NCBI GenBank assembly: GCA_027593305.1
Contig: JAQCJA010000099.1
Span: 1 to 11,881, forward strand
Source of the DNA: a bacterium
Lineage (GTDB): Bacteria > Latescibacterota > UBA2968 > UBA8231
Direction of reading: 5' to 3'
Length of the DNA stretch: 11,881 nt
Numbering within the stretch: the first letter of the stretch is position 1; the number at the start of each line of letters is the position of its first letter. This document shows, piece by piece, positions 1-7,654 of this stretch. A model generated the notes under the pieces. It saw nothing but the letters and a program-made list of their open reading frames with translations. It did not search any database and was not told the DNA's origin. A program made the position numbers and the translations under genes.

Positions 1-478
1 CGTCGCCGAGTGTCAGGGCATAGTGATACTGGCCTTTGTGGTCGGAGGAGATGACCAGGCGATTGAACCAGCTGCCAAAGACATTCGTCTTCTCCAGGCT
101 GCTGCCAAAAGGCAAGGGCGCCTCTTCACGCCAGTCGTAGACAAGCCAGCCACGCGTCAGAAAATTGCCGTACACATCGTAGAAGTAATTGCCTTCGATG
201 GCGGTCCTGACGAAGCGCTGGTAGGGGTCACGCGCATAGTTGTCATACTTCCATTGCTGCCAGCCATACTCTGCGTACAGCTCCTGTGGCACGTACCACT
301 TGCGCACGACAGGGTCCAGCGCATCAAAGAGAACGCCGGGACCCGTGGGCTCGAAGGTGACCTTGCCGCCCCGCTGAACGGTGCCAAGGCGGGCACCATA
401 CTCCTGAGCGGGAACAGCTGCTGCGGCCAGCACCAGCAGCAGGGCGACACGCACGGGTGCCTGCAGAATCCTGCGCAT
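1..478 (-). CDS. Predicted outer-membrane protein, N-terminal part (paralogue of the gene at 2454-5144); runs off the window
   Basis: Translating the minus strand from the ATG at 478-476 gives 159 codons without a stop up to the window edge, so the 3' end is missing. Residues 1-24 are a clear signal peptide: Arg-Arg near the start, a Leu/Val/Ala core, and a VPA-QE cleavage site. The mature part aligns almost without gaps to the N-terminus of the 896-residue protein at 2454-5144. Shared landmarks are KWYVP (60-64), YQR[FY]V (86-90), GWL[VL]Y[DE]W (110-116), GSS (125-127), the stretch around 135-143, and GD (158-159). The start overlaps the stop of the upstream gene by one base (TGATG), and an AGGAG lies 10 bases upstream at 493-489. 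The rest of the gene, expected to reach about 900 residues if it matches its paralogue, lies outside the window. The family was not recognised; an outer-membrane or periplasmic location is inferred from the signal peptide and the paralogue. Confidence 0.88.
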   Translation of the reverse strand, partial: MRRILQAPVRVALLLVLAAAAVPAQEYGARLGTVQRGGKVTFEPTGPGVLFDALDPVVRKWYVPQELYAEYGWQQWKYDNYARDPYQRFVRTAIEGNYFYDVYGNFLTRGWLVYDWREEAPLPFGSSLEKTNVFGSWFNRLVISSDHKGQYHYALTLGD

Positions 479-2451
479 CAGTATGCCACTCCTATGACAC
501 CGGTGTGGCGCTCCTCAAATGCGTCGGCGCGCACGCGCAACAGCCACAGGTAGTGGCCAGGCGGAAGGAGTCGACCATCGTCGAGCCTGCCGTCCCACGT
601 GTGCGCTGCAGGGCCGATGATTTTCTCTTCGTCGAAGATCGTGTGCAGCATTCGTCCGGACAGGTCGTAGATCTCCATGCTCACAGGGGTGGGTTTCGTC
701 AGTTGCAGCAGGTTGAAAAACACCTCGAGTTCGTCGTTCTCATCATCGCCATTCGGCGTGATGATCTTGTTGGTGATAAGAATCTCGCCAAGCAGTTGAC
801 CGACCTGTTCCCGCGGGATCACTACGGACAGATCGGACAACTCGGCAAAGTCACCGGCGCCAAAGTCGGCGGCATCTCCGGGTTCCAGTCTTTGCGGCAC
901 GTTCCCCGAAGCTGTGTGGTAAGCGCGGGCGGAGAACGTCGTACCAAAGCGGAACACCGGTATGTCGAAGGTGAACTCGAGCACCGTACTGTCCCGGGTG
1001 ACGGGAGTGAAACTGATGGCGAACCCATCCCGCCGAACGTAATCGATGTCGAAGGGGACCGCCGCACCATTGACCGTCATTTCGCGAATGTCCTCCACGA
1101 TCGCGTTGGCATCGATCTCGAGACGGTCATAGCCGCGCACGGCGCCGTCGGCACGAAGCAGCACGGCGTAGCGGAACGTAACTCGCTCTTCGGCGCTGAC
1201 CCGCCGCGGAAAGACTTCCGCGCGCAATGTGTCACCCAGAGGCGGCTGCAGGTAGTCGAATTCGACCCAGTTCATCTGTCGCGTATCAAACAAGGCACCC
1301 TCAATGTCGATCTGGAACTGCAGGTAACGTCGTTGGCCGGGGGCGGTGATCAATTCGCTGTCTTCGGCAGCTTTCCACGGGCTCCAGTTGTCCCCATCGT
1401 CGTAGATCAGACCGCGCTGGCGACGATTGAGACCGACCCAGGAGGGTTCGTCGATGATCTGCGTGTCACCGCTCCAGACGCCGACGCTGTCGAGAAGGCG
1501 CTCCTCGAAAATCAGTGGCGTGTCGTCGGTGCCGGTGCGCACGCGAACCGACGCGGAGGAACGGATCTCACGCCCGATGGCGACTTCCCGCCAGCGGATG
1601 GGTCCCAGCGTGGCGCGGTCACCGAGATCGATCAGGTCCGACAGGTATGTGGCACGCTGCAAAAATCCTGAGGCGTAGACCTCAATCTCGTCGATTTCCC
1701 AGGGTACCTGGGTCAACGATTTGAGCTTGACCAGTCGGGTGTACTGCTGCGGAATATCGAGGTCAACGATGGGGCTCTCGTTGGCCGAATCACGTGCCAC
1801 GAGGATATCAGGGGACCTCTGGGAACTGGTCAGGGTCGGATTGATGAACAACTCGTAGCCTCGGAGGAAGTCGTTGTGAAACGGCGCCCGGGGCGTCTCG
1901 ACGACGGTGTTGCGTGGATAAAAGCGGACCCGGTTGATGCCGATGGGGGTGGCAAAGTCGAGGATCACCCAGATCCCCTGCGGATTCAGTGGCACGACGA
2001 CGGAAGGCTTGCGCTCGAAGGCGACGTCGTGGTTCCCATTGACGATCTCCGCCAACTGGGCGCGTACGACCTTCTTCTCTTCAACAGAATTGGGCGACGT
2101 GATGGACGCCGCTTCCGCCAGCACGCGACGGGCGACATTGACCTCGGGGTCAAACGCCACCGGACTGATCCAGCCTCGGCGGAAGAGAAAATCGACGGCA
2201 TCTTCCGGCGTGTTCGTGGTGTCGAGTTTTGGGCTGAACAAGGTGCCGTTCAACAGCAGCGGGTCGATGCCGGCGCCGCCCATTCGCCAGGAGGCTTCGG
2301 TGCCGCCGACCCTCAGTGTCTGCACCTGTGCCTCTGCCCGGGCGCACAGGATGAGCATGACGAAGGCGGCGCAGACAGCGCCGGCAGTCCGGCGATGAAC
2401 ACCCTGGTCTGGCCGGCGCGTGGCGGGCACCTTCGGATCTCTGGTGGTCAC
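478..2451 (-). CDS. Secreted discoidin-domain surface protein with TPNGD/FlgD-like C-terminus
   Basis: About 657 residues with the GTG start at 2451, two bases after the upstream stop. A TTG at 2457, overlapping that stop as TTGA and lying 5 bases after a GGGG, is an equal candidate, and a GTG at 2430 is possible. The frame stays open to 2889, but that part only shadows the upstream gene. A signal peptide with an Arg-rich start and a hydrophobic core (about 24-36) ends at AEA-Q (42). Residues 135-262 look like an F5/8 type C (discoidin) domain, with a WVILDFA strand, INRVRFYP and a closing EIDEIEVYASG. Residues 300-560 are a beta-rich region shared with the proteins at 5144-7654 and 7651-9564, with RTG, NWSPW and AEVFPRRV landmarks. 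TPNGDDEND (565-573) opens an FlgD-like domain with YDLSGR and WDGRLDDGR, ending GVIGVAY. Likely a cell-surface binding protein; its ligand is unknown. It is followed by a putative outer-membrane partner gene. Confidence 0.88.
   Translation of the reverse strand: MTTRDPKVPATRRPDQGVHRRTAGAVCAAFVMLILCARAEAQVQTLRVGGTEASWRMGGAGIDPLLLNGTLFSPKLDTTNTPEDAVDFLFRRGWISPVAFDPEVNVARRVLAEAASITSPNSVEEKKVVRAQLAEIVNGNHDVAFERKPSVVVPLNPQGIWVILDFATPIGINRVRFYPRNTVVETPRAPFHNDFLRGYELFINPTLTSSQRSPDILVARDSANESPIVDLDIPQQYTRLVKLKSLTQVPWEIDEIEVYASGFLQRATYLSDLIDLGDRATLGPIRWREVAIGREIRSSASVRVRTGTDDTPLIFEERLLDSVGVWSGDTQIIDEPSWVGLNRRQRGLIYDDGDNWSPWKAAEDSELITAPGQRRYLQFQIDIEGALFDTRQMNWVEFDYLQPPLGDTLRAEVFPRRVSAEERVTFRYAVLLRADGAVRGYDRLEIDANAIVEDIREMTVNGAAVPFDIDYVRRDGFAISFTPVTRDSTVLEFTFDIPVFRFGTTFSARAYHTASGNVPQRLEPGDAADFGAGDFAELSDLSVVIPREQVGQLLGEILITNKIITPNGDDENDELEVFFNLLQLTKPTPVSMEIYDLSGRMLHTIFDEEKIIGPAAHTWDGRLDDGRLLPPGHYLWLLRVRADAFEERHTGVIGVAY
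489..493 (-). promoter_or_regulatory. Ribosome binding site for the gene starting at 478
   Basis: On the minus strand the bases read AGGAG, 10 bases before the ATG at 478. It lies inside the last codons of the upstream gene, which fits translational coupling through the TGATG stop-start overlap. Confidence 0.5.
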
Positions 2452-2453
2452 GA

Positions 2454-5144
2454 TCAACGGAGCCCCGCATGGACAGTGAGGAAAAAGGCGCTGACGCGCT
2501 GCGACGTTCCCGCGTCGAAATGTTTGCGCCCGATCTGCAGGCCGATGCGGGTCACCAGTTGATAGCCGAGGTAGGCGGATCGGTTCGACAGTTGGGCGAC
2601 ACCGGTCCAACTGCGATAGTCGTCGTCGATCTCCTCCAACTGGCCATCGAGAAGCCACAGCCGCGACAGTTCGAGACCGGCCTGCAGTTCGGTATTGAAT
2701 ACCTGCCGGCCGTAGCGAGGGAAATATGCCACAGAGGCACTCTCTGCCAGCAGAGGCTGCGTCCAGATGAGGAAAACCATCTGCTCGAGAGTCGAACCGG
2801 CGGGCACGCGAAGGCTCGCGGGCCGCTGCTCGCGCCACTCGCTTTTCCATCTCGTTTCGAGCACCGACAAGCCAACGGGGACCCGCCATTCGGCCCGGTC
2901 GATCCAGCCGCGGAAGCCGGAGGCACGGCGCAGTTCACGCTCCTGGATCGCCTGTGCTGCGTCGCGCTGCCGCAGCAGTTGCCAGCGTCCCCGGTGTTCG
3001 ACGCGCACAGCGTCGCCCAGGTGGTGCTCCAAATCGACGTAGGCCGAGTGCATCCAGGCATCATCCGCGGCGATGGGGTCTTCGATGTCCCGCATGCGCC
3101 CCGCCGAGCCGAATGGTTGCACCCACATGCGCAGGGGATCGGCGATGTTGTCGCGCACAACAGCTGCGTGCTCGAAAAGTCTGAGGCGATAGGAGGGCTG
3201 TGAGAGATCCCAGAGGGCCATGATGTAGTCGGCATCCGTACGCCCGTCGCCAGATATCTGTCCGATCCTCTGACGGCCCATTGTGATGTTGAGATCCGGC
3301 CCCAGAAAGACCCGGCCATAGGCGTTGACGCCCCGCTGGTCGGTGCGGTAGGGATAGTCCGGCAGATTGTCGTTCTCGAAGCGATCGACTGTGCCATTGT
3401 AGTTCATGTCGATGCCCGGAAGGAACTCCGGCCGATCCGAGCGGAAGCGCAGAAATGGCTCCTCATAGTCCGGGATGAGGTTCGCGTTCTGGTTGTGGTC
3501 ATTGAGGAAGTCGGCGTTCTCATCCAGCCCGGGCCAGGCGTTGTCGTTGTACGCGTGCAGCGAGCGTTCCCATTCCGGCACACCATTGGCATCATCGTCG
3601 TCTTCGACGAATTCGTAGCGGGATTGCGTCAGATCATCGTAGTGGATGGCGTTGAAACTCCCCGCCAGCCAACTGCCTGTGTCATAGCCATCCGCCATCG
3701 AGAAAGCCTCCACGTAGAGCTCCCAGGGATGCCATTCGTAGCGGGCCTGACCATAGGTCGCCAGGTCACGCTCGACGACGCTGTGATGGCTGTTGATGCC
3801 GGGATTGGGATACTGACGATGGTGACGGCTGCTGACGAGTTCACCCTGAAAGGAGAAACCATTCCAGTCCGACACGCTCAAGTCGAGGCCGATCACCTCG
3901 GTTGCCGTGGGCAAGCCATAGTCAACGGCGACAACGGTGGCGTTGCTGTTGTCCTGCACATTGCCTGTCGCCCGACGGACCGTGAGAAAGACAGGAGCTG
4001 CCCGCCGTTGCTCCCCATCTGTCTGCAGATTCGACGACGCCTCGATGTGATAGTCATTGGCTACAGAGAGCTCCACCTGGACCCGGCGCAGGTCCTCCGT
4101 CTCGATGCCATCGGCGTCGAGGTCGTCCAGATTCCACGCCAGCACGATCGCTTCGGAGCCATCCGCCGCCAGCGCGCTGCCGCGGGCACTGCCACCCTCG
4201 ATCGTGGGTAGAAAACCGACCTCACGGCCACGGGTTTTCGTGCCTGCCGTGTCGGTCATGACAATGTCATAGTCGAAGAGCAGAGCCCCGGCGATACCGT
4301 CCTCGGGTGAGTCATCACGAAGGCGGATCCAGATGGCCTCGAGATTCTGGTTCTGGATCGTCAACAGGGATACGCCAAAAGGGCCGCCGGAACCGAAGGT
4401 CTGCTGCGTGTTGCCGAAGTGCGCATTGACGTAGGTTGCCCCCAGACTGATGCGGGGTGCGGCGGTCCACTCTGCGTGGCCGCCGAAGAGATTGACAAAA
4501 TCCGTGCGCTCGGAGGGTAGCGCGGAGGAGATGATCTGGTCGCGGTTCGGCATGGAGGGCCGGGCCAGGATCAGCGAGCCTTTCACATCATCGGTGGCGC
4601 CGTCGAGGCGCAGACCATTGAAATGAGGTTTGACGAACGTCAGGGGCGTGAAGACAGTTTCCAGTTGATCGCCCAGCATGAGCCGCAGATCCAGGCCACC
4701 ACGGCCTTCCGACGCGACGACGAGATTGCGGAACAGGCCACCGTACTGGTTGCCCTTCCAGATCGAGCTGCCCTTGGCCTGGGCCTGCTCCTGTTGCCAC
4801 TCATAGAGCAGCCAGCCACGTTCCACCGGATGGCCCAATTGGTCATACCACACCAACCCCTCCAGTTCAGCCGATACGTATCGTTGGTAGGTGCCGAGGG
4901 CGTAGTTCGATTGGGAGTGGTACCAGGTGGGATCGAAGGTGACCGGCAAGTGCCGTGGCACGTACCACTTGTGGACTTCGGGCGTGACCGCCTCCAGCTC
5001 AAAGGTCGGGGTGATTGCACTTTCTGCCAGTTGCTCGCGACCACCGTTCAGGCCTGTCGCGCCGGGCTGGGCCAGCGTCAGCGCCGGCAGGCTGAGGCTG
5101 GCAACCAGGAAAAGACGCCACAAGGGGGAGTGCAGGAGTGACAT
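2454..5144 (-). CDS. Large predicted outer-membrane beta-barrel protein with acidic calcium-binding-like insert
   Basis: 896 residues from the ATG at 5144, which shares one base with the upstream stop (TGATG). A signal peptide covers residues 1-25 (hydrophobic core, ALTLA-Q). Residues 50-240 form a conserved N-terminal region shared with the paralogue at 1-478 (KWYVP at 59-63, GWLLYEW at 110-116, then VFTPLTFVKPHFNGLRLDG at 164-182). Residues 220-510 and 600-896 are rich in alternating polar and hydrophobic strands with many Tyr, Trp and Arg, as in outer-membrane barrels; the last strand is AFFLTVHAGLR. Between about 513 and 600 sits an Asp/Asn-rich segment with DDDDANGVPEWE, DHNQNANLIPDYEE and DMNYNGTVDRFENDNLPDYPY, resembling EF-hand or thrombospondin type 3 calcium loops. 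No TonB box or plug domain is evident. It lies between two TPNGD-tailed surface proteins, which suggests a role as channel, anchor or export partner. The barrel assignment is inferred from composition. Confidence 0.88.
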   Translation of the reverse strand: MSLLHSPLWRLFLVASLSLPALTLAQPGATGLNGGREQLAESAITPTFELEAVTPEVHKWYVPRHLPVTFDPTWYHSQSNYALGTYQRYVSAELEGLVWYDQLGHPVERGWLLYEWQQEQAQAKGSSIWKGNQYGGLFRNLVVASEGRGGLDLRLMLGDQLETVFTPLTFVKPHFNGLRLDGATDDVKGSLILARPSMPNRDQIISSALPSERTDFVNLFGGHAEWTAAPRISLGATYVNAHFGNTQQTFGSGGPFGVSLLTIQNQNLEAIWIRLRDDSPEDGIAGALLFDYDIVMTDTAGTKTRGREVGFLPTIEGGSARGSALAADGSEAIVLAWNLDDLDADGIETEDLRRVQVELSVANDYHIEASSNLQTDGEQRRAAPVFLTVRRATGNVQDNSNATVVAVDYGLPTATEVIGLDLSVSDWNGFSFQGELVSSRHHRQYPNPGINSHHSVVERDLATYGQARYEWHPWELYVEAFSMADGYDTGSWLAGSFNAIHYDDLTQSRYEFVEDDDDANGVPEWERSLHAYNDNAWPGLDENADFLNDHNQNANLIPDYEEPFLRFRSDRPEFLPGIDMNYNGTVDRFENDNLPDYPYRTDQRGVNAYGRVFLGPDLNITMGRQRIGQISGDGRTDADYIMALWDLSQPSYRLRLFEHAAVVRDNIADPLRMWVQPFGSAGRMRDIEDPIAADDAWMHSAYVDLEHHLGDAVRVEHRGRWQLLRQRDAAQAIQERELRRASGFRGWIDRAEWRVPVGLSVLETRWKSEWREQRPASLRVPAGSTLEQMVFLIWTQPLLAESASVAYFPRYGRQVFNTELQAGLELSRLWLLDGQLEEIDDDYRSWTGVAQLSNRSAYLGYQLVTRIGLQIGRKHFDAGTSQRVSAFFLTVHAGLR

Positions 5145-7654
5145 CAGTAGACCACCGAAATCGTGGAGATCGCTGACGAACCGGCATTGTCCGCATCCGT
5201 TGGCACGTCGACCCGCAGCAGGTAGATCCCGGGGACGACGAGACGTCCATCGTCATCGCGACCATCCCAGGTGATGCTGTGGCTGCCACTCGGCGCCTCC
5301 GGGATGAAACTCAATTCCCGTACCCTGCGGCCACTCAAGTCGTGGATGCCGACCTGCAGGGGCTTGTGTCCCTCCAGCTGGAACACGGTGACCGTGATTT
5401 CGGCCGTGTCATTCACGCCATCACCATTTGGCGTCAGTCCCCGCGTATTGATCTTGAGGGGAGCCAGCAACGGCAGGCCCTCAAGCTCCGACACGACGAT
5501 CAGCTGGTTGCTTGATACCAGTGAGGTCGCATCGCCCATATCGACTTGCTGGACTCTGCCATTGTCGCCCACAAGCTCCAGCGAGAAAGTCGTACTGGGC
5601 AGGTATACGGACGTGCGGAAGCGGAATTCCAACACCTGTCCTGCCGGCTCAAGTCCTGCTGGCAGCAGGAAGGAGATGCCCCCGTCGAAGGGCCTGACAT
5701 CTACGGCGCCCGGAACCAGGATTTCAGCCTGCCCGAAACGCAGTTCGTCATCCGAGCCGATTCTGAGCCCCTGGACCTCGACTGGGGCAGATGCGCTGGA
5801 GCGCAGACGGATCTGCTCGAACCCGGGGTCCTGCGGTTGACGATCGATGCGCAGGTACAGAGTGAAATCTCGTTCGATCCCGGGATCGACGCGACGAATG
5901 GGTGTGACTTCAGCCACAGCGATATTTACCAACGGGGGTGCCAGCCCCAGGCTGATCCGTCCAATGGCTGATGACCGCAGGGCCTGGAACGTGCGCAGCC
6001 GGGCCTGCACGAGAGCCATGCGCCGCGGTGAAGGGCTCTGGAAGGACGATCCGGACGCCAGATAGGGAGACGTCCATGGGCTCCAGTCGGCACCAGGGAC
6101 CTCCTCGACATAGATGGGGCCCTGTTGTTCGGCAGGCAGTCTTTCCCACAACGCGCCTGAAATCTCCCCGCCCGCGAGATTCATGTAGTGGGGGATCTGG
6201 ATCAGTTCGTCGCCGGAACGCGTACGGATTTCCAGTGACGTTCCCGCCGGGACCTCGCCCTGCCAATCGACAGTGGTGACCATCTGCCGGCCGTCGAACT
6301 TGATCAAAGGGGATGTCAGGATCACATCCGACACGAAGCCCTCGCCGTAGGCCTGTATCTCACCCAGCTTCCCCGACAGACGGGCGTCATTGAGCAGGTT
6401 CAGGCGGCGCAATTCGATCAGGCGCACAGGTCTTGGGGTGAATGTCTCTTCCACCTCGAGGTAACGTTCGGCATTGATGCGCTCGTCAAAGGTGGTCCAG
6501 AGGAACCCCCCCTCGGCATTGAGGGTGCCGTCGGACAAGCGAAGCTGATACGACGTCAGGGGCGTCAGGTCCGTGAGCAGGCGAATGCGCTCGAGCCAGA
6601 AGCGCCCACCGAGGTCGATGCGCAACTGATCTCGATCTCGGAAGGGGTCATACTCACGAAGCGTGATACCCGTACGCAACAGCCCGTCGGTGACGAAGCG
6701 CAGCACGAGATCATCAAAGAACCCTCCCGTCTGCTGCAGGACACGTTGCGTCAGGGCGATCACGTTGTCACCTGTACTGAGGACCTCGACCTCGGCCAGG
6801 CGCGGCCGTTCGCGGCGATAGAAGCGCACCGGTCCCTGTTGCTCGGGCACAAGCTGCAGATAACTATCCCGCTCTACCGGGATCTCGCGCCCGATCACGG
6901 TGACCCGGAAGTAGTCGATGGCCCCCTGGTCTTCCGGCGCAAGGCGCACATACTCGGCTTCTTCGACTTCTTCCGCGCGGGGCCCATCGGTGGCCAGCAT
7001 GTCGATGCGCACGAACTGCACGGGTTCGCCTTCGACGCCCGCAGGCACGGGGCGCCGTGGCGCCAGGTCGAAGAAGAACTCCCGCTGGTTCTTGTTGGGC
7101 GTCGCGACCTGTCCGGCCCGCTGGAAGCGCAGTGCACGCAATCTGCCAAAGGACTCCGTGCCATCGGAGACGAGGACGCGGAACATCAGGAAAGGGTCGC
7201 CCGAGTCGGCAAAGCGCACACGAATGCGGCGAGCGATCACGGTGCGTCCCAGATCAATCTCCACCCAGGCGTTGTCAACAAACTCGGTGTCTGGCTCCCA
7301 CCAGGTCTCGAGATCACCATCGGCGACAAACAGGGCCGTGAGTGAATCAGCGACATTGCCAAAGCCTGAGACGCCGCCGATCGTCGTGTCGCTGCCGGAG
7401 ATGTTGACGAACTCGCCGGCATTGGCGACGGCATCGATATCGGCGCGGATGAAGCGGGGCCGCACGGTGCCATCCGGATCCACGACGCGCGTGCCATCTC
7501 CCGCGTCCCAGGCGCGCCAGTGGCTGGCCTCGTCGATGACAACGATACCGGGTTCGACGCGGTAGCCGACCTCTTCACGGATGAGATTCTGCGGTTGACC
7601 CAGGGAGCTGCCGACACTCAGGAGCAACAACGTGGGCGCCAGAATCCGTCTCAA
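5144..7654 (-). CDS. Secreted protein with two discoidin-like regions and TPNGD/FlgD-like C-terminus
   Basis: 836 residues if translation begins at the TTG at 7654-7652, which overlaps the upstream stop as TTGA and has GGGAG seven bases upstream. The open frame extends to 7816, but those 54 residues are a shadow with no signal sequence. From the TTG a classic signal peptide follows (LRRILAPTLLLLSVGSSLG-Q, 1-20). Residues 80-255 are a discoidin-like domain (ETWWEPD, AWVEIDLGRTVIARRIRVRF), interrupted by an insert containing two similar YVRLAPEDQG/YLQLVPEQQG units. A second discoidin-like region spans about 305-437 (LRIDLGGRFWLERIRLL, closing GEIQAYGEGF). The beta-rich region at 470-735 holds RTRSGD, WSPW and a repeat of the EQQGPI motif. 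TPNGDGVND at 741-749 opens the FlgD-like tail (HDLSGRRVREL, ITWDGRDDDGR, PGIYLLRV), ending ISTISVVY. Likely a surface adhesin or cargo protein coupled to the barrel gene that follows; its ligand is unknown. Confidence 0.9.
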   Translation of the reverse strand: MRRILAPTLLLLSVGSSLGQPQNLIREEVGYRVEPGIVVIDEASHWRAWDAGDGTRVVDPDGTVRPRFIRADIDAVANAGEFVNISGSDTTIGGVSGFGNVADSLTALFVADGDLETWWEPDTEFVDNAWVEIDLGRTVIARRIRVRFADSGDPFLMFRVLVSDGTESFGRLRALRFQRAGQVATPNKNQREFFFDLAPRRPVPAGVEGEPVQFVRIDMLATDGPRAEEVEEAEYVRLAPEDQGAIDYFRVTVIGREIPVERDSYLQLVPEQQGPVRFYRRERPRLAEVEVLSTGDNVIALTQRVLQQTGGFFDDLVLRFVTDGLLRTGITLREYDPFRDRDQLRIDLGGRFWLERIRLLTDLTPLTSYQLRLSDGTLNAEGGFLWTTFDERINAERYLEVEETFTPRPVRLIELRRLNLLNDARLSGKLGEIQAYGEGFVSDVILTSPLIKFDGRQMVTTVDWQGEVPAGTSLEIRTRSGDELIQIPHYMNLAGGEISGALWERLPAEQQGPIYVEEVPGADWSPWTSPYLASGSSFQSPSPRRMALVQARLRTFQALRSSAIGRISLGLAPPLVNIAVAEVTPIRRVDPGIERDFTLYLRIDRQPQDPGFEQIRLRSSASAPVEVQGLRIGSDDELRFGQAEILVPGAVDVRPFDGGISFLLPAGLEPAGQVLEFRFRTSVYLPSTTFSLELVGDNGRVQQVDMGDATSLVSSNQLIVVSELEGLPLLAPLKINTRGLTPNGDGVNDTAEITVTVFQLEGHKPLQVGIHDLSGRRVRELSFIPEAPSGSHSITWDGRDDDGRLVVPGIYLLRVDVPTDADNAGSSAISTISVVY

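Noticed and set aside
457..1671. 404-codon open frame on the plus strand
   Set aside because: It lies entirely antisense to the discoidin/TPNGD gene, has no recognisable domain, and its composition is typical of a high-GC shadow frame.
2458..2889. Longer N-terminus (start at 2889) for the protein ending at 478
   Set aside because: The extension overlaps the C-terminal strands of the 896-residue protein and reads as a shadow; the signal peptide begins later.
1876..4211. Plus-strand open frames of 228, 244 and 238 codons
   Set aside because: All are antisense to the genes at 478-2451 and 2454-5144, which have signal peptides and family motifs; the plus-strand products show none.
2454..5144. 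TonB-dependent receptor
   Set aside because: No TonB box, plug domain or terminal aromatic residue was seen; the N-terminal KWYVP region does not resemble a plug.
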